The notes: generated by a model from the letters alone, not told the origin. A stretch of DNA of 64,000 nt from Nocardia sp. NBC_00403 (GCF_036046055.1 NZ_CP107939.1:2232001-2296000); one strand, 5' to 3'. Counted from the first letter of the stretch, positions 17,619 to 28,800 are shown. Program-made: numbers and translations.

Positions 17619-19340
17619 CTACGCCGTAACTGGTTGCGGTGCACCGAGATAGGTCATCTCGGAGGGGGTGGCGACCATGTGCACCGTGGTCATTCCGGTG
17701 GTGGTCTGCACGGTGACGAGATTCGGGGTCTCGGCGTCTTCGGTCAATGTGACGTCGGGGTCGAAATGTCCGCCGCGACCTGCCGGTGATCGCAACAGGA
17801 TGACGGTGGCATCGGAGTGATGTGTCGACGGCGGTACCCCGTCGTAGACGATGACGGTCGCGGATCGGTGCGAGTTCGCGTGCTGTGATCCGGCCGGCCA
17901 GGCGGCGAGCGACAATGCTTGCGGTGAATCGACATAGGCGACCATCTCTCGCCACGCGTCGTGCCGATCTGTGTGCACCACAACGGCTGCGCCGAGGGCA
18001 ATCGCGCGCAGGATCACCTGTTTGGCGATGAGTAGAGCGCCGATGACTTCGACCCGCCGCACGTGCTGGCCGACCAGCGGCAGCGCAACCCCCTGTCCGG
18101 AGGAGTCCGCGCCGATCAGCTGTCCGCAGCCGGCGATGGGCATCGACAGAGCGGCCAGCGAATCCGGAGTGCCCACCGAGCCGTCGATGAGCAGCCCCGG
18201 GCGCTGGGTCTTGATCGGAAGACTGTGCAGCAGTGCTCGATATTGCTTGCCCCGCATGGGTATCAGCCCGGGCATCGCCACCTCCGCTGGAGCATGCCGG
18301 GTGTCGAAACGGACAGTTGCGGTGACTTCGATGGCGGGCTCTGGAAAGGGGGTCTTGATGTTTGTGCCTGGTGCGTGCTGGAGCCGCATCACGATCGTTG
18401 TCGCCAGGCTCTGGGTCGCCCAGATATCGGAAAATCCCCGTGGGCCGAGTTCGTCGAGGGCCATTCGGTAGGTGGCGGAATGGATTCCGTTGTGTTCGAT
18501 ACTGCGGGGTAACTCGGTCAACTGATCGAGCGTGGCGCCGCGAGTGAGCTGGTGCACCACGCCGGTAATGTCGGCGGCCGACAGCACAGATGCCGTGAGG
18601 TCGCGGGCCGCGAGCCGGTTCGCCACCCGCTGGGTCGCGACGATCGCCGACCGCAGTGTGCCGATCGAGCCACCACCGCGCCGATCCACCGCCGCCGCGT
18701 TCGCCAGCGGGTCCAGCCGCAGCACCACCCAGACGGTACGGTGCGCCACCGCGGGCAGCGGCCCGAGGATCTGGTCGTAGAGCCGCGCTACCGCGCCCGC
18801 GTCCGAGGTACGCGACCCGGTGCTGATCACATCGATCGAGGCGAGGGCGATGTCGAACTGGTTCAGGCAACGCGCGAGTTCCGGCAGCGGCACCATGTCG
18901 CCAGTGCTGAGCCCGCTGGGGCTCAGCCGTGTCACGAAGCGGGGTTGTGTGTCGATGCGCAAGATGGTGATCAGGTGAGTGCCGTCCCAGCGCATGCCGT
19001 AACTGCCACCCTCTGGCAGGGGAACGTCGAACGGCGGATGGTGAACACCGGTGGAACGGTTGCGGAAAGCATGCCACCGGAACGTAATTGCCTCGCCGAT
19101 GACCGCAGCCGAAGATTTGCCGCGGAACCGAGTGAGACCGACAACGGCAATCACCGCCGCGCCTGCGGCCGCGGCCGGTGTCGGTGCGCCGAACGAGACC
19201 GCGACCAGGGCCGTTGTGATCGCCAGCAGCACAACCGGAATCACCAACCGCAGCGGGAACATTCGAAAAAGCCAGTAGTGCGGAGACTGCAGCGGCGGTG
19301 CCGACACCGCTGCGGCCCGGCCGGACGTTGTTGACGCCAT
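17619..19340 (-). CDS. eccE: ESX core component EccE
   Basis: The 573-residue protein has two N-terminal membrane segments (about 28-72, VIPVVLLAITTALVAV and the following Ala-rich stretch) and a large domain with the EccE patterns PLPELARCLNQFDIALASIDV, HRTVWVVLRLDP and CGQLIGADSSGQGVALPL. EccE sits at the periphery of the ESX membrane complex with EccB, EccC and EccD. I take the ATG at 19340; a GTG two codons earlier at 19346 is possible and neither has a clear ribosome-binding site. The gene runs divergently from eccB across a short gap. Confidence 0.88.
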   Translation of the reverse strand: MASTTSGRAAAVSAPPLQSPHYWLFRMFPLRLVIPVVLLAITTALVAVSFGAPTPAAAAGAAVIAVVGLTRFRGKSSAAVIGEAITFRWHAFRNRSTGVHHPPFDVPLPEGGSYGMRWDGTHLITILRIDTQPRFVTRLSPSGLSTGDMVPLPELARCLNQFDIALASIDVISTGSRTSDAGAVARLYDQILGPLPAVAHRTVWVVLRLDPLANAAAVDRRGGGSIGTLRSAIVATQRVANRLAARDLTASVLSAADITGVVHQLTRGATLDQLTELPRSIEHNGIHSATYRMALDELGPRGFSDIWATQSLATTIVMRLQHAPGTNIKTPFPEPAIEVTATVRFDTRHAPAEVAMPGLIPMRGKQYRALLHSLPIKTQRPGLLIDGSVGTPDSLAALSMPIAGCGQLIGADSSGQGVALPLVGQHVRRVEVIGALLIAKQVILRAIALGAAVVVHTDRHDAWREMVAYVDSPQALSLAAWPAGSQHANSHRSATVIVYDGVPPSTHHSDATVILLRSPAGRGGHFDPDVTLTEDAETPNLVTVQTTTGMTTVHMVATPSEMTYLGAPQPVTA

Positions 19341-19469
19341 GCGCACATAATGGACCGAAGTTCCGCACCTTCGCTACTGTTATCGGAGCAACCCAGCAGG
19401 GTATCTCGCGCGGGTCGAGTGGCTTGGTCTGCTGTGGCTCTGCGCTATCGGCGTCATTTCGGAGGTGTC

Positions 19470-20927
19470 GTGCCGGCACAGTTGACTACGCGAGCACAAG
19501 TCAATGGATACCGGTTCTTGTTGCGTCGCTACGAGCACGCGCTGGTCCGTCGAGATGTGCGGATGCTGCACGACCCGATGCGGTCGCAGACTCGCTCGCT
19601 GGTCGTCGGTGCGGTGCTCGGCCTGCTGGTGGTAGCGGGTGCGGCAATTCTTGCGTTCCTGCGGCCCCAGGGCTCGATCGATGACGCGAAGATCGTCATG
19701 GCCAAGGAAACCGGCGCGTTGTACGCCGTCGTCGACGGCATTGTGCATCCGGTGCTGAACCTGGCCTCCGCGCGGCTGATCACGCAGAGTAACGAGTCGC
19801 CGACCTCGATCAAGTCGTCCAAGCTCTCGGGGTTGCCGCGTGGGGCGCTGCTCGGTATTCCGGGCGCCCCGGCCCAGTTGCCCGGCTCGTCGACTGGCAA
19901 GAATTCGAGCTGGACGTTGTGCGATACGGTGTCGCTGTCCGCATCCGGTAGCGCGACGGCATCTCCTGGCTCGAAGACTACGGTGATCGCGGGCTCGCTC
20001 GAGTCGACGGCGGAATCAGTGGCCAGACCGATGGCCGCAGGGGAGGCGCTATTGGTTATCAAGGGAGACAAGACCTTCCTGCTCTTCGACGGCAAGCGCG
20101 CGGAGATCGACCCCAAGGATGCGGTGATGGCCCAGTCGATGACACTGCGCAACCACCAGGCCCGGCCGATCAGTACCGGACTGTTGAACTCCGCCACCCA
20201 GGTGTCCCCGTTGACGCCGCCGCCGATCGCGCGGCTCGGCGAGCCTGGGCCGGGGCGCCTGTCGAGTGTTCCGGTCGGTGGCGTGGTGCGGGTGCGTGGT
20301 GTGGCCACCGACGACCTGTATGTAGTGCTGGCCGATGGGGTGCAGCGGGTGTCACCGTTCGCTGCCGACGTGGTTCGCAATGCGAATTCCCAAGGCATGA
20401 GCGATATCACCACGGTGCCACCGGACCGGTTGGTCGGAGTGCCGGTGGTCAACCAGCTTGCGCTCGACCACTTCCCGCGCAGTACGCCGAAAATCCTCGC
20501 CGCCGAGGATGCTCCGGTCGGCTGTATCGCATGGTCCAAGGGCGCCGAAGATCCGGACGCTACGGTGACGATCCTGGCCGGCCGCAAGCTGCCACTTGCC
20601 GCGTCGGCTATCCCGGTCGGACTGGCTACTTCCGACGGTACCGGTGATCGCATCGACGCCGCCTACCTGCGGCCGGGTAGCGGGGAGTACGTCCAAGTGA
20701 CAGGCATGGACCCGCAGAGCCCGCGCCGGGGTAGCTTGTTCTATGTGGGCGACACCGGCATCCGCTACGGTGTCCCGGACGCAGGGACCGCCGCGATCCT
20801 CGGCCTCGAAGAGAAACCTCGTCTGGCTCCTTGGGCGATCATCGGCCAACTCGTCCCGGGCCCCACGTTGTCGCCGTCGGAAGCTCTTGTCGCACACGAC
20901 GTTCTCCCTACCGGCACCACACGCTAG
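19470..20927 (+). CDS. eccB: ESX core component EccB
   Basis: The 485-residue protein has the conserved EccB start (LTTRAQVNGYRFLLRRYEHAL, then a VRRDVRMLHDPMRSQ segment), one membrane helix at about 41-64 and an extracytoplasmic repeat domain with two Cys (WTLCDTVS and GCIAWSKG) that likely form a disulfide. EccB joins the ESX pore complex. I chose the GTG at 19470 behind GGAGGT because the second EccB of this window starts at the same place in the alignment. A longer version from 19350 would add 40 unrelated residues. It is convergent with eccA. Confidence 0.9.
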   Translation: MPAQLTTRAQVNGYRFLLRRYEHALVRRDVRMLHDPMRSQTRSLVVGAVLGLLVVAGAAILAFLRPQGSIDDAKIVMAKETGALYAVVDGIVHPVLNLASARLITQSNESPTSIKSSKLSGLPRGALLGIPGAPAQLPGSSTGKNSSWTLCDTVSLSASGSATASPGSKTTVIAGSLESTAESVARPMAAGEALLVIKGDKTFLLFDGKRAEIDPKDAVMAQSMTLRNHQARPISTGLLNSATQVSPLTPPPIARLGEPGPGRLSSVPVGGVVRVRGVATDDLYVVLADGVQRVSPFAADVVRNANSQGMSDITTVPPDRLVGVPVVNQLALDHFPRSTPKILAAEDAPVGCIAWSKGAEDPDATVTILAGRKLPLAASAIPVGLATSDGTGDRIDAAYLRPGSGEYVQVTGMDPQSPRRGSLFYVGDTGIRYGVPDAGTAAILGLEEKPRLAPWAIIGQLVPGPTLSPSEALVAHDVLPTGTTR

Positions 20928-21014
20928 CGGCTTGGACCGGGACGATCGCCGACCGAGCTCGCGGCGGCACACGCAGCGGCGCAACGAAATCGGATTCGGT
21001 AGTGCAGCGAGGAC

Positions 21015-22832
21015 TCAGCGCAGTGTAGCGAGAACGTTGCCGAGAGCATTGCGCATGTCGTCGGCTTCGATCCGCATCAGCACGGACTCGTCGACCGCAC
21101 TCAGGTCCAGATTTTCGTCGTTGGCCAGCCGGAATTCGCGTTCCTCCTCGGCTGCTTCGATGACATTGCGGATGAACCGGCCATTGCCGGCCAGATCGAT
21201 GCCGCGCCGCGGCTGCCCGTTCTGGTCGGTGCTCTGCTTGTTGTAGAGCGTTGCGCACGACTCGACCAACAGCGCGCGGGCTTCATCGGAGACCTCCGAA
21301 TCACGCTTGCGCGCAATGAATTGCCCGATCTCGCCCAGTTCGTCCGGGGTGTAGGAGTCGAACTTGACCCGCTTGGCGAAACGGGAGGCGAGGCCGTCGT
21401 TTGCGGCGAGCAATCGGTCGATCTCGCCGTCGTATCCGGCGATGATCACGACGAGGCGGTCACGGTCGTCTTCCATACGAGCCAGCAGAGTATCCACGGC
21501 CTCACGGCCGAAGGCGTCACCGCCGGACAGGCCGGCCTGGATCAGGGTGTATGCCTCATCGATGAACAGCACGCCATCCATGGCGCTGTCGATCAGCTTG
21601 GAGGTCTTGATCGCGGTGCTGCCCAGGTGCTGGCCGACGAAGTCGGCGCGCTTGGCTTCGATCAGGCTGTCGGTCTTCAGTAGCCCGAGCCCGCAATAGA
21701 TTTTGGCGACAACTCGGGCGACGGTGGTCTTGCCGGTGCCGGGCGGGCCGGTAAAAGCAAGGTGCTGGCCGCGTGGCACGCTCGCCATGCCTTTCTCAGC
21801 GCGGATCCTGGCGAGTTGCGCGGTGGCTTGCAGTTTGGCGACCTGAGTCTTGACGGCGGCAAGACCGATCTGCTGGTCCAATTCTTTGCGGGCGGCCGCG
21901 AGGGTGCGCTTGGCTTTGTCGTCGCGCTCCTCGCGGCCCATCTGGTCGGCCGAGGGTGCGGACGCGGGATCCCAGCGGTTGGTCCGCGCCTCGATCTGTT
22001 CTCGCGAGGTGACTGTGATGCGGTATTTGCGATCCCGCATGGCTCCGGTGTTCGCCTCGAAATCCGGTGCCTCCGAGAACACTTTCTCGAACAACGCCTG
22101 CGCCTCGATCTCCTTGCCGGTCTCGCGTAAGCACAGGCCGCGGCAGAATCGCGCGGTCGTTGCGGCCGCGGGGATCGGGCCGACCTCGGCCAGCTCCATC
22201 CGGCGTATCGCTTCACCGAACAATCCGAGTTGAGCACAGGCCGTGCCGACCATCACGTTCGCGCCCGCGGCCAGGAAAGCGTCGTCCCACTCCGCGGAAC
22301 CGGCCAGCAAAGTCATCACGTCAGGCCAGCGCTGAGTCTGGTAATGCAGCACACCTCGCACGTAGGCGCAGATGCGGTCGTGGATCTCGCGCTCGGGTTG
22401 CGACAGTTGAGATTTGCGGTACTCGGCGAGGTCGTCGAGCACCCGCTCCGCCTCGTCGAAGTCGCCCTCGGTGAGCAGCATCGAGGCCTGCGCCAACCAG
22501 ATCTCGACGTAGCTGGCCAGCGGGTAGTCGATGTACTGGCCGACAACGAATCGGCCCGCCAGTGTCCGCGGCGCCAGCCCGAGCCTGCGTTGTTCCCGGA
22601 AAAGGGTTGTCGGGCTGGTCTTGAACAGGTTGAACAGAACTTCGCGAGTCACTTCGCCCGCGGCGGCCCGGCCGAGCCAGGCATCGCACATGCCGGGGTC
22701 CCACTCGGTTGCCCTCGTGAACGCCAGCTTGGCGTAGTCGAGGTCACGGACGGATTCCTGCCCGTCGATGGCGAGGCCCAACGACAAGATGCCAGCGTCG
22801 AAAGCGCGTTGTGCTTGGCGGTTTCCAGTCAT
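21015..22832 (-). CDS. eccA: ESX AAA+ ATPase EccA
   Basis: The 605-residue cytosolic protein has a TPR-like helical N-terminal half and a C-terminal AAA+ (CbxX/CfxQ-type) domain with Walker A GPPGTGKT at about 361, Walker B GVLFIDEAY near 420 and a C-terminal lid. EccA is thought to release EspG chaperones from PE/PPE substrates. I start it at MTGNRQAQRAFDAG, the family's normal N-terminus; the 81 codons upstream in frame are unlike EccA and overlap the eccD promoter region. It is divergent from eccD and convergent with eccB. Confidence 0.92.
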   Translation of the reverse strand: MTGNRQAQRAFDAGILSLGLAIDGQESVRDLDYAKLAFTRATEWDPGMCDAWLGRAAAGEVTREVLFNLFKTSPTTLFREQRRLGLAPRTLAGRFVVGQYIDYPLASYVEIWLAQASMLLTEGDFDEAERVLDDLAEYRKSQLSQPEREIHDRICAYVRGVLHYQTQRWPDVMTLLAGSAEWDDAFLAAGANVMVGTACAQLGLFGEAIRRMELAEVGPIPAAATTARFCRGLCLRETGKEIEAQALFEKVFSEAPDFEANTGAMRDRKYRITVTSREQIEARTNRWDPASAPSADQMGREERDDKAKRTLAAARKELDQQIGLAAVKTQVAKLQATAQLARIRAEKGMASVPRGQHLAFTGPPGTGKTTVARVVAKIYCGLGLLKTDSLIEAKRADFVGQHLGSTAIKTSKLIDSAMDGVLFIDEAYTLIQAGLSGGDAFGREAVDTLLARMEDDRDRLVVIIAGYDGEIDRLLAANDGLASRFAKRVKFDSYTPDELGEIGQFIARKRDSEVSDEARALLVESCATLYNKQSTDQNGQPRRGIDLAGNGRFIRNVIEAAEEEREFRLANDENLDLSAVDESVLMRIEADDMRNALGNVLATLR

Positions 22833-22905
22833 GTGGGTAAGCCCCCAAAGCCTGCAGTTTTTGCGAGTTCCTGCCCAGCATACCGGCTGTGTGTGGGATA
22901 CATTG

Positions 22906-22928
22906 TGTGCGTTGCCAAGCAACGCACA
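22906..22928. promoter_or_regulatory. Perfect inverted repeat between divergent eccA and eccD
   Basis: TGTGCGTTGC and GCAACGCACA flank CAA, giving 10-nt perfect arms. It sits in the 122-nt divergent gap, about 26 nt before the eccD start, where a regulator could control both promoters. A hairpin in the eccD leader is the alternative. No regulator can be assigned. Confidence 0.6.
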
Positions 22929-22954
22929 GTGCATATGTAGGGAGTGTGCAGCTC

Positions 22955-24427
22955 GTGACCGAGTCGTTGCCGAGCGGCTTGGGTGCCGTCGATCCGGAAC
23001 TGTGCCGAGTGTCGGTGATCGGCGGCAACACCCAACTGGATCTTGGTTTGCCCGCGACCATTCCGATCGCCGCATTCATTACCGACGTGACCGAACTGAT
23101 CGAGTCGCGCACTCCCGATCTGTCCGAGCACGAGGAGGGCGCGCCACTGCGGACCGTGCATTGGACGCTCGCCCGGATCGGCCGCGATCCGATTCCGCCG
23201 GATCAAACACTCACCGATGCAGAGGTGTTCGACGGCGAACTACTGGTGCTGCGCTCGGTGACGGCCAAGGAATCACCCGCGTTGTTCGATGATGTGATCG
23301 ACGCGGTGTCCAAGCTGACTACCGAGACATTCCGCAGCTGGTCGGCGTCGTCGGCCAAGTGGATGGGTCTGATCGTGGCGCTGGTTGCGGTGCTCGCAGC
23401 GAGCGGGCTGCTCGTGGTGGCCAAGCAGGACGGCGCGGGGATCGAGATCGGTTTCATCCCACTGGGCACCGGCATCGGCGCGCTGGCGGCGGCGGCCATC
23501 GCGATGCGGAAGTACCAGGCGCGATTGGTCGCGGTCGTCTTGTCGCTGTACGGGATACTGCTGCTCTTCGCGGCTGCGGTGTTGTTCGTCCCGAACGAAC
23601 TCGGCAGCCCACATCTGCTGCTGGCGTGGGTCGTGGCGCTCGTCGCAGCCGCGGTCGGCTACAGCGTGACCGGCGTGGGCGCGACGATGTTCGCAGCGGC
23701 CATCACCTCGGCGCTGTTCGGCGGCTGCGCGGCGTTCGTGCGCATGGTGTGGGACATCGACTCGCCCAAGATCGCCGCGGGTGTGCTCGTCGCGGCTTTG
23801 ATCGTGATCACCATGGCACCCCGGCTCGCTGTCGCGGCCGCACGGTTGCCGGTCCCGCCGGTGCCGACGGCCGGCGCGGCAATCGACCCGGCTGACCACG
23901 AACCGCGGCCGACCATCGAGGACATCGGGGCAATCGGCGCCACGGCACTGCCATCGGCGGCTGGGCTGGAGTTGCGGGCGCGCGCCGCCAACCAATACCA
24001 ATCCGGGCTGATCATAGGCAGTACCGTCGCCGCGGCAGTGGGATCGGTGCTCGCCGCTGATCCCCTTGGTGCAGCACGCTGGCAGGGCATCGCCCTTGCC
24101 GTGGTCGTAGCGCTGATCCTGTGCCTGCGCGGGCGCTCGTTCGCTGACCTCACCCAGGCAAGCACGCTGATTGCCGGTGGCGCTCTCACGCTGATCACGG
24201 TCATGATCGCGGTGGCGATCGGCAACGTGTCGTGGCTGATCCCGGTCGCGGGGCTGCTTCTCGCAGTCGCTGTGGCGATGGTGGGGTTCGGTGTGATCGG
24301 GCCGCACACCGAGATGTCACCGGTAACCCGGCGGATGGGCGAGATCCTCGAATACCTGTTGATAGTCACCATCATTCCGCTGGTGCTGTGGATCATGGAG
24401 TTGTACTCGGCCGCCAGGAACCTGTGA
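22955..24427 (+). CDS. eccD: ESX channel component EccD
   Basis: The 490-residue protein has an N-terminal ubiquitin-like (YukD-type) domain of about 100 residues (CRVSVIGGNTQLDLGLP) followed by about eleven membrane helices from about 125 to the end. EccD forms the bulk of the ESX inner-membrane pore. Two GTG starts are possible (22946, 22955); AGGGAG at 22939-22944 is too close to the first, so I take the second, which gives the common MTES start. It is followed at 19 nt by mycP and then eccC, a clear operon. Confidence 0.88.
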   Translation: MTESLPSGLGAVDPELCRVSVIGGNTQLDLGLPATIPIAAFITDVTELIESRTPDLSEHEEGAPLRTVHWTLARIGRDPIPPDQTLTDAEVFDGELLVLRSVTAKESPALFDDVIDAVSKLTTETFRSWSASSAKWMGLIVALVAVLAASGLLVVAKQDGAGIEIGFIPLGTGIGALAAAAIAMRKYQARLVAVVLSLYGILLLFAAAVLFVPNELGSPHLLLAWVVALVAAAVGYSVTGVGATMFAAAITSALFGGCAAFVRMVWDIDSPKIAAGVLVAALIVITMAPRLAVAAARLPVPPVPTAGAAIDPADHEPRPTIEDIGAIGATALPSAAGLELRARAANQYQSGLIIGSTVAAAVGSVLAADPLGAARWQGIALAVVVALILCLRGRSFADLTQASTLIAGGALTLITVMIAVAIGNVSWLIPVAGLLLAVAVAMVGFGVIGPHTEMSPVTRRMGEILEYLLIVTIIPLVLWIMELYSAARNL

Positions 24428-24446
24428 TCGCGAGGTGATTTTCGCG

Positions 24447-25889
24447 ATGAGCCAGCACATCCGACACCGGCATCGCCGCCGTGCGCCGCTACGGCTGGTC
24501 GGTGTCCTCACGGTTGTGCTCGGGATCGGCACGATCGGAGCTCCTGTCCCGGCGCTCGCGATCGGACCGCCCGCCATCGACGAAGCCGCGCTCGGTGCGG
24601 CGCTGGCGGTCAATGCCAAGGGCGGACCGCCCGACGAGACCGAGCAGCGAGCCGTATGCGCCGAGCCGAGACTGATGGGTGCCGCACCGAGTGAAGTGCC
24701 GCAACCGCAGCGAATTCTCGAGCTGCCTGCCGCATGGCAGTTCAGCCGCGGTGGCGGCCAGAAGGTCGCGGTCATCGATACCGGCGTGAACCGGCATCCG
24801 CGCCTGCCCGCGCTGCAGCCGGGCGGTGACTTCGTCTCGAACTCCGACGGCACGCTCGATTGCGATGGTCACGGCACCCTGGTCGCCGGACTCATCGCGG
24901 GGCGGCCCAGCCCGGAGGATGCCTTCTCCGGTGTCGCCCCCGACGCGGAGATCCTCGCCATCCGGCAGTTGAGCACCGCCTACGAGGCGAAGGACCGTAC
25001 CCGCAACGAGGTGCCCGGCAAGATCGCCAGCGTCGGCTACGGAAATGTTCTGACACTGGCCGCAGCCATCGTGCGCGCGGTCGATATGGGCGCGACGGTA
25101 GTCAATATTTCCGAAGTTGCCTGCGCACCTACCGGTGTCGATACTGCGGATGGGGCACTCGGCGCGGCCGTGAAGCTTGCCTTCGACCGTGGTGTCGTTG
25201 TGGTCGCGGCCGCCGGGAACCTCCAGCAGGGCGGAGCCTGCGACGGCCAGAACGACGGGACCGGCTGGGCCTCGGTGCGCACCGAGGTCAGCCCGGCCTG
25301 GTTCACTCCGTACGTCCTTTCGGTGGCGTCGATCGAGGCCGACGGAACACCGTCGCCGTTCTCGATCAACGGTCCGTGGATCGGGGTCGCGGCGCCCGGC
25401 CGCAATATCGTCTCGCTGGACAGCAAACCGGGTGGGGCCGGGTTGGTCGACTCCCAGCAGACCAGCGAGGGCATGGGAAGCATTGACGGGACCAGCTTTT
25501 CCAGCGCCTACGTTTCCGGGCTCGCCGCACTGGTGCGGGCCAGGTTCCCGGAGCTGTCGGCACGGCAGGTGATGGATCGGATCACCCGTACCGCGCAGGC
25601 GCCCGGTGTGGGGCGCGACGACAGGCTCGGATACGGGCTGGTCGATCCACTCGCCGCGCTGACAGCGCAGCTGCCTGCCCAGCCGATCGGCGCGGGAGCC
25701 GATGTGGCGCGCCCTGTTTCACCGCCGGCGCCGCCGCCGTATGTCGATCCGATGCCGCGCCGCGTGGCCACGATCGGCACGATCGTCTTGCTGACGCTGC
25801 TCGGAATCGGATACGCGCTATCGATTCCGTTTCGCCGCGAACGCGCGGACGTCGACCCGGTGGACGCCGAGATCGGAAAAGGACTGTAG
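24447..25889 (+). CDS. mycP: Mycosin, membrane-anchored subtilisin-like protease
   Basis: The 480-residue protein has a signal sequence (about 12-38), a subtilisin domain with catalytic Asp111 (VIDTGVN), His142 (DGHGT) and Ser350 (GTSFSS), oxyanion Asn in AAGN, and a C-terminal membrane helix (about 435-457) after a Pro-rich linker. Mycosins stabilise the ESX complex and cap it on the outer face. The ATG at 24447 gives a normal signal peptide; a GTG four codons earlier is possible. Cys pairs around CAEP, CDGH, CAPT and CDGQ probably make disulfides. Confidence 0.92.
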   Translation: MSQHIRHRHRRRAPLRLVGVLTVVLGIGTIGAPVPALAIGPPAIDEAALGAALAVNAKGGPPDETEQRAVCAEPRLMGAAPSEVPQPQRILELPAAWQFSRGGGQKVAVIDTGVNRHPRLPALQPGGDFVSNSDGTLDCDGHGTLVAGLIAGRPSPEDAFSGVAPDAEILAIRQLSTAYEAKDRTRNEVPGKIASVGYGNVLTLAAAIVRAVDMGATVVNISEVACAPTGVDTADGALGAAVKLAFDRGVVVVAAAGNLQQGGACDGQNDGTGWASVRTEVSPAWFTPYVLSVASIEADGTPSPFSINGPWIGVAAPGRNIVSLDSKPGGAGLVDSQQTSEGMGSIDGTSFSSAYVSGLAALVRARFPELSARQVMDRITRTAQAPGVGRDDRLGYGLVDPLAALTAQLPAQPIGAGADVARPVSPPAPPPYVDPMPRRVATIGTIVLLTLLGIGYALSIPFRRERADVDPVDAEIGKGL

Positions 25890-25892
25890 GAC

Positions 25893-28800
25893 ATGGCTAC
25901 CGATGGGTTTGTGCGTAGGCCACGGATCGCTCCGCCACGGGCGCCGGGCGGCGAGGTGGCGCTCACCGCGCCGCCGGAGATTCCACGGCCGGTGCCCGCG
26001 GGCCTGTTGATGAAGCTGATGCCGATGGTCATGGTGGTCGCGGTGGTCGGCATGATCGCGATGATGGTCATGATGGGGCGCAACCTGCTGGCCAATCCGT
26101 TCATGCTGATGTTCCCGATGATGATGCTGATGTCAATGGTCGGGATGATGGCGGGCATGCGGGGCGCCGGTGGCCCGAAGAAGGCCGCCGAGCTCAACGA
26201 GGAACGCAAGGACTACTTCCGCTACCTGGACCAGGTCCGCAAAGACGTGCGTAAGACCGGCCGATCCCAGCTCGACGCGCTGGTGTGGAGTCATCCCGAC
26301 CCCGCGGATCTGCAATCGGCCGCGGGTACGAGGCGGATGTGGGAACGCCGTCCCAACGACCCGGATTTCGGGCACGTGCGGGTCGGTGTCGGCAGCCACC
26401 GCCTGGCCACCAAACTGGCCAGGCCCGAGACGGGCCCGCTGGAAGACCTGGAGCCGGTGACGACGGTTGCCCTGCGCCGGTTCGTCCGTACCCACTCGGT
26501 AGTGCACAACCTGCCGACCGCGATCTCGCTGCGCGCGTTTCCCGCTATCAATATCGAGGGCCGGCCAGGCGATGCGCGCATGTTGGTGCGCGCGATGCTG
26601 ATGGAATTTGCCGCCTTTCACGGACCCGATCACACCGCCGTCGCGATCATCTGCGCCGACCCCGACAACAAGACCTGGGCGTGGGCCAAATGGCTGCCAC
26701 ACGTGCAACATCCAGTCAACCGCGATGGCATCGGGTCGGCCAGGATGATGTACCGATCGCTGGCGGAGCTGGAGACGGCGATGGCCGCCGAACTCCTCGA
26801 ACGCGGCCGGTTCATGCGCAATGCGCAGCCGACGGCGGGACGGATCCACCTACTCGTCATCATCGACGACGGATTCGTCAGCGGCACCGAGCGGATTGTC
26901 AGCGATGCCGGCCTGGATTCGGTCACCGTGCTCGACCTCACCGCGCCGCAAACCGGGCTGGCCGTGCGCCGCGGGCTCCAACTGGTGGTCGCGGACGGAA
27001 TGGTGGCGGCGAAATCCGCTGCTGGCGTGGAGAGATTCGCGACCGCGGACGCCGTCACGCACGCCGAAGCGGAGGCCCTCGCCAGGGACCTTGCGCGCTA
27101 CCGGGTGGCCACCGCCGCCCAGATTGTCAGCCTCGGCGACGAAACACGGGCGGTGCCGGGCCTCATGGCACTGATGAAGATCCCGGACGCCGCGCAGATC
27201 GATCCGGCCGTGGTGTGGCGTCCGCGCAGTGACAGGGAGCGGTTGCGAGTGCCGATCGGGGTCACCCCGGACGGCACCCCGGTCGAGATCGACATCAAAG
27301 AATCCGCTGAGAATGGTATGGGACCACATGGGTTGTGCATCGGCGCAACGGGTTCCGGCAAGTCGGAGTTCCTGCGCACCCTCGTGCTGTCGATGGTGAC
27401 GTCGCATTCCCCAGATCTGCTGAACCTGGTGCTGGTCGACTTCAAGGGTGGCGCCACCTTTCTCGGCCTCGACTCGCTGCCGCACGTTGCCGCGGTCATC
27501 ACCAACCTCGAGGAAGAACTCTCGATGGTCGACCGCATGAAGGACGCCCTGTCCGGCGAGATGAATCGCCGCCAGGAACTGCTGCGCTCGGCGGGCAATT
27601 TCGCCAACGTCACCGAGTACGAGAAGGCCAGGGCCGCGGGCGCCCAGATCGATCCGCTGCCTGCGTTGTTCGTCGTCGTCGACGAGTTCTCCGAACTGCT
27701 CTCACAGAAGCCGGATTTCGCCGACCTGTTCGTGATGATCGGCCGGCTGGGCCGCTCGCTACGGGTACACCTGCTGCTGGCGTCGCAGCGACTGGAAGAG
27801 AACAAGCTGCGTGGTCTGGACAGCCACTTGTCCTACCGGATCGGTCTGCGCACCTTCTCGGCCAACGAATCGCGCGCCGTGCTCGGTATCACCGATGCCT
27901 ACCACCTGCCCAGTGTGCCCGGGTCCGGCTACCTCAAGAGCGACGCGGACGATCCGCTGCGGTTCAACGCCGCTTACGTGTCCGGTCCATATGTTTCACC
28001 GCGCGGCAGTCAGCGGGTCGACGGACGTGTGGTCGGTGGTCAGTCACCGGTAGTCTTCACCGCGAGTGCGGTCGAGGCACAGCCCGATCCGGAACCGGGC
28101 GTCATCGAAAGTGCCGTGACTCGTGGACTTCCCGAGCTGCCGCCTCCTCCGGGTGAGCTGGAGTTGCCTGCTCCGCCGGGCGAGGTCAGGCGCTCGACCG
28201 AGACAGTTCCTGCCACCTTGTTGCAGGTGGTGGTTCAGCGGCTGACCGGACACGGACGGCCCGCGCACGAGGTGTGGCTGCCGCCGCTCGACGAGTCGCC
28301 TTCGGTCGACATGTTGCTGCCCGATCCTGACTGGAAGTCGCCGGTGAACCGGCACGGACAGCTGTGGATGCCGATCGGCGTCATCGACAGGCCCTACGAG
28401 CAGCGCCGCGACGTGCTGGTCATCGATTTGTCCGGGGCGCAAGGGAATCTGGCCGTGGTCGGCGGGCCGCAGTCGGGCAAGTCGACCGCGCTGCGCACCG
28501 TGATCATGGCGGCCGCAGCAACCCACACCCCGGAACAGCTACAGTTCTACTGCTTGGACTTCGGTGGCGGCACGCTGGCCGGTCTGACGGGTCTGCCACA
28601 TGTGGGATCGGTGGCAGGTCGGCTCGAGGTCGACCGGGTCCGCCGCACCGTCGCCGAGATGACCACGCTGCTGCATCAGCGCGAGGAACGATTCCGTGCG
28701 CTCGGCATCGAGTCGATCAACGAATTTCGCAAGCGCAAGGCCAAACTGAGCCTGATGACGGACGAGGAGCAGGCTGCCGACCCGTTGTCCGAGGACCTGT

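Noticed and set aside
17218..19479. A 753-codon open frame on the minus strand across eccE
   Set aside because: It is a shadow of eccE in another frame: Arg/Ala-rich, without any domain, while eccE has clear family motifs on the same strand.
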